64,000 nt of DNA, taken from contig NC_083388.1 in assembly GCF_031755915.1 (NCBI RefSeq), positions 21,230,001 through 21,294,000 on the forward strand, read 5' to 3'. Of this stretch, positions 11,576 through 22,470 are shown one piece after another; position 1 is the first letter of the stretch, and each line of letters starts with the position of its first letter. A model generated the notes under the pieces. That model was not told the DNA's origin. It saw nothing but the letters and a program-made list of their open reading frames with translations, and did no database searches. This DNA comes from Ziziphus jujuba. Taxonomy: Eukaryota > Streptophyta > Magnoliopsida > Rosales > Rhamnaceae. The position numbers and the translations under genes were made by a program.

Positions 11576-11671
11576 GCTTTGCCTTTAGGGGCTTTTGTGG
11601 AAGAGGATGGCAACTTTTATCGAAGATTGGAGTTTTGTATGTTTTTTCATTCCTTATATGGAATTCGTGTC

Positions 11672-11682
11672 AAGGTGGAGAT
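11672..11682 (+). other. Polypurine tract of copia element 1
   Basis: AAGGTGGAGAT lies directly before the 3' LTR, the usual site of plus-strand priming. Confidence 0.75.
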
Positions 11683-11974
11683 TGTTAGAGTTAGTGACCC
11701 GAATTCTTGTTGACCCGACCCGAAAAGCTCGCGGTGCGACCCATTTGGTGAAACTAATTTTGGAGAAAAATTTGGGGCTCTGTGGTGGAAGCAGAGGTCT
11801 CGGGGTTTTAGGGGTATCGCGAAATTTTGCTCACCTTTGTACCAATCTTTCGATATTGGATTTGCTTCTCCCTGCCCGTGGTTTTTCCCGTCAAAGGTTT
11901 CCACGTAAATTGTGTGTTTGTTCTTCGCTTTCTTTGTTTCCGTTGCTAGTTATTTTTCTCCCAATTCCGTAACA
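11683..11974 (+). repeat. 3' LTR of copia element 1
   Basis: 292 bases, TGTTAGAG to CGTAACA, near-identical to the 5' LTR except that the middle (about 11783-11803) holds an unrelated, shorter segment. Followed by the target duplication GAAGT. Confidence 0.9.
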
Positions 11975-11979
11975 GAAGT
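11975..11979 (+). repeat. Target-site duplication GAAGT, right
   Basis: Second copy of the 5-base duplication flanking copia element 1. Confidence 0.9.
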
Positions 11980-11999
11980 AGTATGAGGAAATGTTAGCT

Positions 12000-12005
12000 T
12001 TTATA
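12000..12005 (-). promoter_or_regulatory. Displaced TATA box of inhibitor copy 3
   Basis: TATAAA on the minus strand, in the same context as in copies 1 and 2, now separated from its gene by the copia element. Confidence 0.55.
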
Positions 12006-12633
12006 GAGCACTTTTTGCTTTCCATGGTGGAGGGTTAGATTTAGTTTTACTTTTTTATCTGCTATATTTAGGCAATGTCCACTCACCGTTTTAGAGAAAA
12101 AAGCGCTTTGCCATTCAATAGCTACAGCGTTTAATTGGTGTTCTTGGTTCTGGTATTGATGATAACCTCATTTTGAACTCAATCTTTTCAGACTTTCTTG
12201 AGCTTTAATCTAAAATAGAAGCAAATACAACTTCTTTCGGTTTTTTTAACACTATTTTTTTTGTTTTCTTCTAAGTACGAAAATTGTTTTTGGTCAATTA
12301 ATTCTTCTCTAATCAATATGGTACCCATGTATGCAAATCACTGGTAGCTGTTTAGAAACCCCAAAAGCTACTACCATCATTCTCAAGTTGGTCAATGATC
12401 GTTTAAAACATATCTTTGTCACAAATATGAGAAATCAGTGCTTGTCAATGCCTGAAAAACATTTTGGATAGGTATATGGAAAAAAATGTATGCTTAAAAC
12501 TTTTCATGATCCCCAACTATCAAATACATTGCTAGCATTAGATTAGGTGAAAGGTAAAGTCGTACAAGTATTACACTTAGAAACAGGTTTTTACACTTAG
12601 AGAAAACACAGAGAAAGCAAAATAATTAAAGAC

Positions 12634-12657
12634 ATGGAAGGAACAGACCACTCTTAG
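12634..12657 (+). pseudogene. Epoxide hydrolase 5' relic 3
   Basis: ATG and codons for MEGTD match the start of the intact gene at 15256 and stop at TAG 12655-12657. Same deletion junction as the relics at 2622 and 5706. Confidence 0.6.
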
Positions 12658-13630
12658 AGGACAATGATACTTTTAATTAATATCATATTAATTTTCTTTT
12701 ATGTTCTCAGCCAAAAAAATAATAATAATAAAAAGTAAAAAAACTTTCTTTTATGTTCATTAAAAACAAATTTATATAAATATATATTATTTAAAACTGG
12801 AGCATATTCCAATTTATTCAATACCAAATAATTATAAGAAATCTCTCGAGAGGATCACTCGCATAACTTATCTAACATGGCAAGTTTGAATACTATCAAA
12901 TATTGGGTTTGATCCGGCCCCTTCAGTACTGTAGAATTTCTTACCATATTTGTCTCATTTATACAGAGGTACAAGAGAAAATGTGAAAAACAATTTCATT
13001 TTTGTGAAGCATGAACATGTGCCTTAAAACTGATTCCTTGAGGGACACACTTCAACTCTTTAATTACTTATGAGCTTCAAACTTGCTTTGTAGCTTTGGC
13101 ATTCTTGTCACTAGTATCTATTGCGAATTTATATTTGTTGCAAGTTTTAGAAAGCTTCTCCATTAGCATAAGTAATTGGTATATGTATAGGGCCACTGTG
13201 TATGAAACATAGAAATTGGCATTCATCACTCATCAGCTTTGTAAAGTCTTGCGGTAAAACTAAAATTCTCCGTCAAGTTAACATTTTACTTATTCATTTT
13301 GTAAATCTGCAAGCTGTTCATCATTTTGGTTTCTGATTTCAATGATATGCCTATTGATGCATATCTTTCTGAACCCTGAAACTTTCTCTTCACCATGTGT
13401 GAACTTAAGAAAATGAATTTGGACTTGAGAAATATTTTGGTTCATCAAAATATTTATAATTCATTTTACCATATGCAACCACTTTTACAATTGTTCCAAT
13501 TTCAACAAAGAATGGAATGAACAGGGCATACATATATTGCAACTGAATTCAATATGGAATTTCACTGAGCTTCCGCAGAGTATTTTGCTTTGCAGAGTTG
13601 AACGAACAAATATATGCTAGCAATCTTGAG

Positions 13631-14176
13631 TTAGACCGATCTAGTCGCACCAGCAGCAGCTTTATTGGTAACAGCCAAGACATTACTGCAAAGTTGACCA
13701 AAAATGAAAGTCTTTTGGGCTATTGATGAGTCCTTATCTGCTGATTCTTTTAAACCTTGCTCGCATGAATCTGCATCGTTCATTGCAGCCGTAACCCATG
13801 TATTAACATCGTTATACCGTTTATGTTCCAAAGCTTGCTTGGATTTCTCAAGTTGAGAAACAGCATCATCATAGTTCTCTTTGCAATCTTTCAAGGCACT
13901 CTCAACAGAGGTACTAGCTCTTTCCTTGAGCAATTGTTCCACTTCTTTTTGTAAAGCACTGGCATTTGATGTTGCAGCTTTCAGTACAATTTGACCTAGA
14001 TCGTGGAGTTTAGCACCTTTATAATCACGATCAGCTTTGATAGTAGCTAGACAAAGGCCCTTGTGCAAGGAAGTTTCACATGCTTTCTTGATTAACCCTC
14101 TTGCATTTGTTACATGGAATTCTGTAAGAAATAGGCATACAAGTATGAGAGGAGAAACACTTGAAATGGGCTTCAT
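13631..14176 (-). CDS. Pectinesterase/invertase inhibitor domain protein, copy 4
   Basis: Intact 181-residue paralogue with signal peptide, five family cysteines (33, 42, 98, 138, 163) and the N71 sequon (NAS). Differences from the other copies are scattered (for example ESA for EQA near residue 145 and GQIV for AEIV near 62). It is divergent from the intact epoxide hydrolase, with 1079 bases between the two start codons. The TATA-box position reads CATAAA on the minus strand at 14290-14295 instead of TATAAA, so promoter strength may differ. Confidence 0.93.
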   Translation of the reverse strand: MKPISSVSPLILVCLFLTEFHVTNARGLIKKACETSLHKGLCLATIKADRDYKGAKLHDLGQIVLKAATSNASALQKEVEQLLKERASTSVESALKDCKENYDDAVSQLEKSKQALEHKRYNDVNTWVTAAMNDADSCEQGLKESADKDSSIAQKTFIFGQLCSNVLAVTNKAAAGATRSV

Positions 14177-15211
14177 TTTTTTATTTATTTTTCCTTTTTC
14201 CCTTTACTAGAATTATTGTTTTTATTTGGATGGAGAACAAAAAAAATGTTGTCTTGTGGGTTTTGGAGTAGTATGAGGAAACGCTAGCTTTTATGGAGCC
14301 ACTTTTTACTTTCCGTGGTAGAGGGTTAGGTGGAGTTTTACCTTTTTATTAGCCATATTAGGCAATCGATGTCTCCTCAACGTTTTAGGGAAAGAAGCGC
14401 TCGGCCATTCAATAATGACAGCGTTTAATTGGTGTTCTTGGTTCTGTTAATGATGATAATCTCATTTCAACTAAATCTTTTTAGATATTCTTGAGCTTTT
14501 AATCTAAAATAGAAGCAAATATGACTTCTCTTGTTTTTTTTTTTTTTTTTTTTTTTTGTTTTCCTCATTATAATTATTTTTTATTTTCTTCTAAATTGGT
14601 CAATTTCTTTTCTAATCAATATGGTATCCATGTATTGGTAACGTTTTAGAAACTCCAAGGCTACTAGGATCATTATCATGTTGGTAAATCATCATTTCAA
14701 ATATATGTTTGTCACAAGTAAGAGAAATCAATGCTTTTAAATGCTTTATTACCCAAAAAAAAATGCTTATAAATGCTTGAATTTGCATATTTAAATCCTT
14801 TCATAATTCCCAACTACTTTCAAACACAATGCTAGCATTAGATATAAAGAGGTACAAGTATAAGAAAAAAAAAGGAAATGTTTCCAATACACGGCAACGC
14901 AAGGAATTAATTTTCTTTTCCTTTTACTTATATAACATCCTTCTAGTTCGCTGTTTTCCATGCTTCCAAACAGTCCACCTTGGAAAATTAAGCCAAGACA
15001 TAACTCTTCCCAAGATTACCAGAGCGATTTTTCTTTTCCTTGAAAGCAGTTACTCAGGCCACAATACAATATACTTCGTCATATCAACTTGTTCGGCCTT
15101 CAATTAATGACCTGCATGCATTTATTCCACTACCGTTCACAACCTACACTCACTCACTCATCCATAAAAACCACATTTTTTTGCCATCCATGAAACAGAT
15201 TTTACACAAAC

Positions 15212-15245
<34 letters not shown>

Positions 15246-15255
15246 AAATAAAGAC
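14177..15255. other. Divergent intergenic region
   Basis: Shared upstream region of inhibitor copy 4 (minus) and the epoxide hydrolase (plus). Contains a long T tract near 14536-14557 and a (GA)n tract in the epoxide hydrolase leader. No gene seen; a weak open frame at 14829-15107 is not supported by the sister units. Confidence 0.6.
15214..15242 (+). repeat. (GA)n microsatellite in 5' leader
   Basis: About 14 AG/GA repeats, 13 bases before the epoxide hydrolase start codon. A shorter version precedes the relics in the array. Confidence 0.9.
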
Positions 15256-15884
15256 ATGGAAGGAATAGAGCATAGGATGGTTAGTGTTAATGGCATCTCC
15301 ATGCACATAGCAGAGAAAGGACAAGGTCCAACGGTACTCTTCATTCATGGTTTCCCTGAACTCTGGTACTCCTGGCGCCACCAGATTAATGCCTTGAGCT
15401 CACTAGGATACCATGCTGTTGCACCAGACCTCCGCGGCTATGGCGACACTGATGCACCGACTTCTATCACTAGCTACAGCTGCCTTCACATCGTTGGCGA
15501 CCTTGTTGCGCTGATGGACACTCTTGGCGAAGAGAAAGTGTATGTTGTAGCTCAGGACTGGGGAGCCATCATTGCATGGTACTTGTGCTTGTTTAGGCCA
15601 GAAAGAGTGAAAGCATTTGTGAGCCTTAGTGTACCATTCAGGCCAAGACATCCGAAGATGAAGCCAGTTGACAGCATGCGAACTTTGTTTGGTGATGACT
15701 ACTATATCTGCAGATTTCAGGTTCTTGTTTTTGTTATACACACAAACTAAAAGCTGTTCATGTTTAAGCTTATTTCACTACTTGGTGAAAAGTTTCTCTT
15801 TTAGTAAAACTTTTTTGCATGCAATATTAAACATAACAATCTTTTTTTTTCCAGTTTTGGGTTAAGTTGTTAATTTATATCTTC

Positions 15885-15917
<33 letters not shown>

Positions 15918-16573
15918 TCCTAATAAACATAACCACGTACTCGTATTTTGCATTTTCCTTGTTATGGTGCAGAAACCAGGGGAAATTGAAGCTGAGATTG
16001 CTCAAATTGGTACAGTAAATGTATTGAAGAACGTTCTGACAAATCGCCAACCAGGACCACCTTGTATTCCAAAAGGGAAAGCATTCCAAACCAGTACCGA
16101 CAGTTCAGTTACCTTACCCACATGGCTTTTGGAGGAAGATCTTAACTATTATGCTACCAAGTTTGGCCATAAAGGGTTTACTGGGCCATTGAACTACTAC
16201 AGAGCTTTGGATTTGTATGTTCATTTTAATCTTCGCTGAACCTACTTTTTTATTAAATTTTTGGTGCATTTAATATTTAACTCTGACCATTTTACATGGT
16301 AAGTGAATAAGTTTTTGCTTTTGTAGAAATTGGGAGCTTACGGGGCCATGGACAGGGACACAAGTAAGAGTTCCTGTGAAGTTCATTGTGGGAGATTTGG
16401 ACATGATGTATACTACACCAGGAGTGAAGGAATATGTGCATAATGGTGGATTCAAGAAAGATGTGCCATTTTTGGAAGAAATTGTCGTGATGGAAGCAGT
16501 TGGTCATTTCATCAACCAAGAAAGAGCAGAGGAAGTTAGCAATCACATTTATGACTTTATCAACAAGTTCTAA
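15256..16573 (+). CDS. Soluble epoxide hydrolase (alpha/beta hydrolase)
   Basis: Three exons, 15256-15720, 15973-16214 and 16327-16573, encode 317 residues, the usual length for plant soluble epoxide hydrolases. These cytosolic enzymes hydrate epoxides, for example fatty-acid epoxides, to diols. By alignment with the known potato enzyme the catalytic set is present: nucleophile D101, lid tyrosines Y150 and Y231, acid D261, base H296, with the oxyanion motif HGFPE at 31-35. Odd: the residue before the nucleophile is Gln (Q100, AQDWG) where the family has His (HDWG). Introns are GT-AG and joins keep the frame (YYRALD-L-NWEL across intron 2). It is the only intact copy in the array; its neighbours are an exon-deleted pseudogene and three 5' relics. 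Confidence 0.92.
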
Positions 16574-17568
16574 GCTTCTTTTTAGTCTTTCCCTTCGCAT
16601 GCAATTTTAAGCTTTTGATTAAGTAGGAATTTTAGCGTTTATTTTGTGAATTTTGAAATCGTTCACCTTTTTCTGGTTTGCTATTGCCCAGGAACTGTCT
16701 TTGCCATGTTGTGTTGAATGGACTTTCCTTTTTTTTTTTCTTTTTTTTTTGGGTGGATGTAATAAATAGACTTGAAAGTCTCTGATAATAAAAAAACAAA
16801 TCTTTAGTTAGTGGCAATTTATTAACATCTAACCCCCCCAAAAAAAAAAAAAAAAAATTGCTAAAAACGTAGGACATCATGAAACTATATTGTTAGTTCA
16901 TCTATTAAATAACTTTTACATTTCATTTAAATGTGTGAAACAAATGTTTGTACAACTTTTTAAAATTACTAGGAAAAAGACAATGAAACTATATTCGTAT
17001 TGGTATGTCAATGAGAATTCCCACTTCTAATGAAATATGTATAATAAAAGATGTGAAACCATTGGTAGTTGCAATCAACTTAGGTCAAGGGCCATTATTC
17101 AAAGGAATTTTATTTATTTATTGAAAATGTTATACCAAGTAGATTACGTATTATACTTGCAATAACTCTATAGTAGATCTTTATCGTTATATGATTTGCC
17201 ATAAGCCAGAAGCTGACTTGAAATGGCTGGTAATTGATTCTTATAGCTAATTCAACCATTTCATTAAAATACTCATTACAAGAGGGTTTAATCAAAAACA
17301 TTAATTTTGGCACCAACACAATAACAGAGGAAAAAAGCCTTCTCCAATTCAAGCACTGATTATAACAGTAAAGCATACTAAGATGGATCAAAATTATCTT
17401 TTTTAAACTCCAATTGTAAGCATTCAAATAACCGCTGGACCACTTGAAAATACATTATCCCAACAGGGAACAAAACAAAAAAACACAGGCCAAAGATACC
17501 TAAAGCAAAGCAAAATTGGATTACCAGTCAGAAAAGACAAATCTTTAATTTCAAATAATAAATTTAGC
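16574..17568. other. Intergenic, no gene seen
   Basis: Holds the 3' flanks of two convergent genes (epoxide hydrolase, plus; ribosomal protein L18, minus), poly-T and poly-A tracts near 16730-16750 and 16840-16857. No coding sequence recognised. Confidence 0.6.
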
Positions 17569-18675
17569 TCAAACTCTAAATCCTCTGCTGTTCCTCCTTC
17601 CTCTAGCCCTCTCAAACTTCCTTCCCTTTGACCGCACATACGGTTTACTGTGGCTGTGAGGCACACCTGGTGCAGGACCAAAGTGTTTCACCGCTTCACG
17701 TGCATTCTTTGGACCCCTAAGGAGAACCTGCATAGGCATCCAAAATTAAATATATTGCAAAAAAAAAATAATAAATAGCTTAACTAGTTTTGTGAATTTG
17801 GTAGAATGAAAACTAGATATGTATCCCCAATTCCATAACAACACAACCCAATAACAAAAGCCAACAATGATATCAATTCACATACAGTGTTCTGGCCCAA
17901 TGGTGCCCTCAAAGCAAGTTGATCAAAGGTCAAGCACTCTCCTCCTGCCTTCTCAATTCTTGCCCTTGCAGTCTCAGTGAACCTCAGTGCTGTTACCTTC
18001 AATGCTGGAACTTCATAAACCCGGATATCATCGGTCACAGTCCCCACAACCACAGCAATCTTACTTTCCTATGTAATTTCAGAAGCAATTCAAGACCATA
18101 GCATAAAAAATGAAGACGTCCAAATTAATCAAGAACAAGAATTCACTAATCTTGCTGGAGAAGGGTATGAAGATAAAGACTAACACCAACCTTTCCTTTC
18201 ATGAATCGGATGAGTCTAGAAAGAGATAGTGGTGGCTTGTTGACCTTGCTCATGAACAATCTCTTGAGAATCACAGCGTTAAACTTGCTTCCGGTCCTCC
18301 GGACAAGAAAGCGATATAGCTGATTAAGAAATAACCATTTATAATGAGACTACATATATAAGACATGCACAAAACAAAAAATCATGTTACAAAACCTAAG
18401 AAGAGACGATCAGTGATACTAGAACTAGCAAAACATGTCTTAGACATGCACTCTACATACACTCTCTATAAAACCACATTAGACCAAGGAAGACTATTTT
18501 TCCCAGCAATAAATTTGGACCCTCAGCAATCTCCCATAAACAAGATATTCCGGTATTTTATCCAATACAGTAATCAAAATACAACATTAAACTTCCTAGC
18601 TAAACAAAAACTTATGACAAAGAAACCCACCGATCCCTTTCTATATTCATATAAAAATTGATACAATAACCAATT

Positions 18676-18712
<37 letters not shown>

Positions 18713-19891
18713 CATTTTTTTTTCTATAAGATTGTAAAAACTAACACATATACACCAAATGCTAAAGAAACTTAGTATAGTTAATCAGGAGAAAAAATGC
18801 TAGTTCCCTCAGAATATTAAAACGGATTAATCATGCAGCAATCAGCATTAGCATGGTCCAATTATAGCATCACAGGGAACTTCTCCAAAATTTCTCTGTA
18901 TTAGAGGACACCTGAATCAAATCCCAAATTTTAATTTTTTTTTTTTTTTTTAAATCCACTTTGTATGTCCCTTCTATCAGATATCCATCAAGATTACCAT
19001 TTAAATGAAAACAAACCTTCTGAAATAAGGGGGAAAAAAGAAGGAAAAATAAAGAGAAGACTACTTGTGGGCTCAGATAAATGTTGGAAAAAAATCTATT
19101 CCCTGACCTTATAAAAGGCCTCATAATGAGCTGGGATATACATTTATCATCATGGAAAATTTATGTATAATACGAACTTATACCAAGCACAAAGTATGCC
19201 AGCCTACGGTAATTGTTCCAATATATACATTTTTTCCTTTCTTTTTCAAACAAGAAAACAGATCTCTATCACTTTACAAAGCAAATGAATATTTCACTTA
19301 GTAAGTAGCTAAATTAAGCTAAACAAAAACAAAGAGAGAAGTGAAATGGAAAATAACCATAAGTATATTTAAAAATAAATAAAAAGTTATTTCAGTGCAA
19401 TGAGACAAGAAAGAAACAATACTAATATGTATTTGAAAGCAATATAATCACACAGAAACATTCAAACATATGAAAGAAAAAAAAAAAAAAAAGAAATTCC
19501 ACACGTATTAACAAACTTAAACACATACCCATCATAAAGAAACACAATGTTTATACAAAGACAAAATTTTTTTCTTTCAATAAACAAACAAAAAAAATTT
19601 ATACATAAACAAACAGAAAAAAAAAAAAGGGAAAAAAAAAAAGAATGAAAAAAAAAGACAGGAAATTGTCTATTAGTGACTGACCTTAACGAGAAGCTTA
19701 AGATAAATATCATCGGACTTTGGTGCAGTACGCTTGGCCTTCTTGGCCTTACCTCCGGCGACTAGATCGATCCCCTGTGTGCCACCACATGGAAATGATT
19801 TACTCTCAAATTCTAAGTCACATATTTAAAATATATATATATATATATATATGCCATGAAAATACAAAGAAGAGTGACAAATAGTAACCAT
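17569..19891 (-). CDS. RPL18: 60S ribosomal protein L18 (eL18)
   Basis: Five coding exons on the minus strand: start codon alone at 19889-19891, then 19685-19774, 18191-18319, 17886-18068 and 17569-17727. Together they give 187 residues, the standard eukaryotic eL18 length. The protein begins [10 protein letters not shown] and ends with the basic tail [11 protein letters not shown], as in plant L18. Exons join in frame (30, 43, 61 and 52 codons after the Met), all with GT-AG borders. Role: structural protein of the large cytosolic ribosomal subunit. The first intron lies immediately after the ATG, and a telo-box (AAACCCTAA) lies about 90 bases upstream, as is common for plant ribosomal protein genes. 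The 1.37-kb second intron is AT-rich and shows no nested gene. Confidence 0.96.
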
Positions 19892-20599
19892 TGCTGCCTG
19901 ACTTGATGCGACGAAGACCTTCTCTGCTTCTGGTTGGGACGCCGCTTCCTTCTTGGCCCGAAAACTACTCAGAGTGAAGTTAGGGTTTTTGGAGCCCTTT
20001 TATTGTTATTGGACCTCACAATGTTATCCAGTGCGTCAAAGTCCACTGGTTTTTTGTGGAGCCTTTCACGTTATGGCCGTACACGTGTCTAAGGATTATA
20101 CATTTGCAGATGTTGACTATCCCAGGAAGTCCAGCCCAAAAAAACAAATTCATAATCTCATTTTCTACGGATACATACAAATAATAAATTTAAACGGAGC
20201 TTAATTTATTATTCAAAAATCGACTTGCAAATTTCGTTTATTATTCAAGATTTAATAATTTTCTTTATGAGTTAATTTGAATAGCTAAAACCAAGTTGAT
20301 CTTTATGAGTTATTTTGAACAGCTACCCAATCATGAGCCATTTGAACTTATTTATAGCCCTAATTAAAAGATTGTTTTTATTTATTTGGATTTTTCAATT
20401 AAACAAAGTTAGTATTTGTAGACTTAGCATACAAGTAAAGCCATTAAGAACACACCTCTAGATCCATGGTTCAAAACCTCGACATAATCATTCCTAAAGT
20501 TGTCATTAAATTAAACCAAGCTAGGGTTTTCAGTCTTAACTATTAGCAAAAATACAAAATAAAATAATAAAAATTTCAGGATTTACTCTTACCAAAATT
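19892..20599. other. RPL18 5' region and spacer
   Basis: Proximal promoter and leader of RPL18 (to about 20050), then AT-rich spacer with no gene seen. Confidence 0.55.
19980..19988 (-). promoter_or_regulatory. Telo-box in RPL18 promoter
   Basis: AAACCCTAA on the minus strand. This element is frequent close to the transcription start of plant ribosomal protein and translation genes, where it supports growth-linked expression. Confidence 0.6.
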
Positions 20600-20985
20600 T
20601 AAAAAAAATAATAATAATATTTGAAAATACATTTTTAAGAGGGCGTGGATAAGTTAAAATGGTTCCTACGACTACAAGTACGTGATGCTGGTTTCAAGAA
20701 TCCAAAATCAAATTCTTTGCAATGTGTAAATGAAACATAGCAAGGAAGAAATCTCTTCTCATCTGTCATTATCAAAATCAATACTCTGTGCTATACACGT
20801 AAGGAATACTAAAAATGACAAACACATAAAAGACAAAACAGCATGATTTTCTCATATAAAATAGGTGTTGTAAAAACAAGTTGCAAAGTTCATTCCAAAG
20901 GAGTTTTCTGCACCCCCACTTCATCATCCAAAGCACCACCAGGAGATGTAAGACCAGGACACATTATGTCTGCGCCCTAACTACT
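20600..20985 (-). pseudogene. MCTS1-like gene, partial duplicate
   Basis: Bases about 20610-20860 match the final intron/3' region of the intact MCTS1-like gene (about 23740-24015). Bases about 20880-20985 match its exon 5 (24805-24905, coding for [12 protein letters not shown]). The exons between are missing, and the exon 5 match has indels (extra T and C). It is a dead fragment in the same orientation, about 3.1 kb downstream of the intact gene, with an F-box pseudogene between them. Confidence 0.75.
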
Positions 20986-21302
20986 TTATTGTGATATTTT
21001 TCATGATACAGTGATTACACTTCTGAGCTTTCAATTTCAAGTCCAATGGAAACTCAAATCAAAATCATTGTTTGAGAAAGTAATAACATTGCCAAAGATT
21101 ACTAATCAAAGGAAGTATGGGCTTGTATTGTATTGTCAAAGCAAAAGATAAAACTAATAAATGATAAAAACGCAAATCATAAAAAATAATAGAAAAGCTT
21201 TTTACTAGTAGCAAGCAGTTCTAGAGCCTTTATTTTTACCTAGTTTTGACAGAAACCAAGCTATTCACACAAGAAACAACAGCAGTGGTCCAGAATAAGT
21301 AT
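20986..21302. other. Spacer, partly duplicated intron
   Basis: Weak similarity to the intron of the MCTS1-like gene after its exon 5 (24963-25060), for example the shared CTGAGCTTTCAATT block. No gene seen. Confidence 0.45.
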
Positions 21303-22470
21303 CTAATTTAGTTGCAACAGTAATTGAAAATTTCCTAAACTTTCCAGTACCAATGTTGTAAGACACCAGTTGTATCTTATTATGACAAATTCCCACAGGA
21401 AGTTCGTCCCTCTTCCAAAACAAAAACGGTATCTATCCCATATAAATTTGAAGCCAAGAATATTGAATACAGCATGTTTAGTCCAAGAACAAGAAGAAGA
21501 AGAAGAAGAAGAAGAACGATGTTGACGATCCATTACCCACATCTCAATGGTTCTTTTATCTGCGAAAGTGTGGTAATACAAAAACACAAGAAGGGATTCT
21601 TCATTCCACGTGTAATGCTATGGAACTCTGCATTGTTGGGTGGCAATGGAATGCATTGAAATTCCTCCTGGCACATATCAAATGAAAGCACCTCTTGTTC
21701 ACCATTACCATCATTATCTATTCCTAACCAACAATAAACTCCTTCCAAGTATGCCGGACTTCAAAAATTCACAAGTGCCCAAAGGATATTTCTGACCTAT
21801 AATATGATTGAACTTGATCTCTCTCCAACAGTTGCTACTCAAAGTGTATAGCTCAGCTCTCGCAGGAAGATCGGTAAGTGGAAACCTTATTGTCTTGAAA
21901 TCTTTAGATCTAGAATCATAGCCAAATCCTAATCAGATTGTTTTAGCATAAGGTAAAAAGAATGGAGGAAGAATTCTGAATTTATTGATTGATGGGTTGC
22001 ATAATAAGACAACCATGGGACAATCATAATCATCACCATCATAAATACAAAGGAGGCCATTGCACTGTGACACCGTCTCATAAGACAATTAAGTGGCCTT
22101 GTCTTCTTCATCTTCTCCATCTCCTTAGTAATATGTAATTTCACATTGATACTCTCAGTAACACAAGGAATGGGATCAATAATACTACGATGATCATCAA
22201 AATCAAGGACTGTAAACTTGGTGAGGATGGGATATCCCAAGGAGGAATGTCTCGGAGAGAACAAGTTCTTGTTTTTGGTATTATTATTATTGTTATGGAG
22301 ATGCCTGTCTATGAATGTTGGATCTTCAATTAGAGTATATCATGACTTGCACACGCACTTTAGCCGTATCAAATACTTATGAGGCAACCATGAGAATATA
22401 CCCTCCAATATCTTTCTGGCAGATATTCATCCAGTGCCATTATCAGAAGAGGAGACAGATTGTGACGCTT
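21303..22470 (-). pseudogene. F-box protein pseudogene (F-box associated domain)
   Basis: Reading the minus strand downward, the F-box helix pattern (ILEGIFSWLP, then LKCVCKS) is seen at about 22410-22330, with a TGA in place of the conserved Trp of CKSW. It is followed by the IEDPTFIDRHLH block, an N-rich stretch, and an F-box-associated beta-propeller region: NPSINKFRILPP, GFGYDSRSKDFK, then WLGIDNDGNGEQEVLSFD and WVMD-x-SSSSSS-x-SWTKH. Stops occur near the Trp, after YAKTI and in the 21770 region, and at least two frameshifts are needed. Intact relatives act as substrate receptors of SCF ubiquitin ligases. Strongly repeated Ser codons (TCT)n near 21480-21515 fill the WVMD-SWTK gap. Confidence 0.8.

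Larger units (their letters stand above)
7250..11974 (+). mobile_element. Ty1/copia LTR retrotransposon 1 (TNT1-like)
   Basis: Complete 4725-base element with LTRs beginning TGTT and ending AACA, a 5-bp target duplication, a primer-binding site complementary to the initiator methionine tRNA, a polypurine tract and a single gag-pol frame. Domain order is gag, zinc knuckle, protease, integrase, reverse transcriptase, RNase H, which is the copia order. The polyprotein frame has two stops. It lies in the promoter of inhibitor copy 3 in the opposite orientation. Spacing between inhibitor copies 3 and 4 becomes 2282 bases once it is removed, equal to the other units. Confidence 0.95.
11980..13630. 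other. Intergenic: displaced promoter and spacer before copy 4
   Basis: Holds the displaced upstream region of inhibitor copy 3, a spacer collinear with the other array units, an epoxide hydrolase relic at 12634 and the 3' flank of copy 4. No other gene seen. Confidence 0.6.

Noticed and set aside
15040..15255. N-terminal extension of the epoxide hydrolase from an upstream in-frame ATG at 15040
   Set aside because: The extension would translate a (GA)n tract into an Arg/Glu repeat; the family start and the conserved relics all point to the ATG at 15256.
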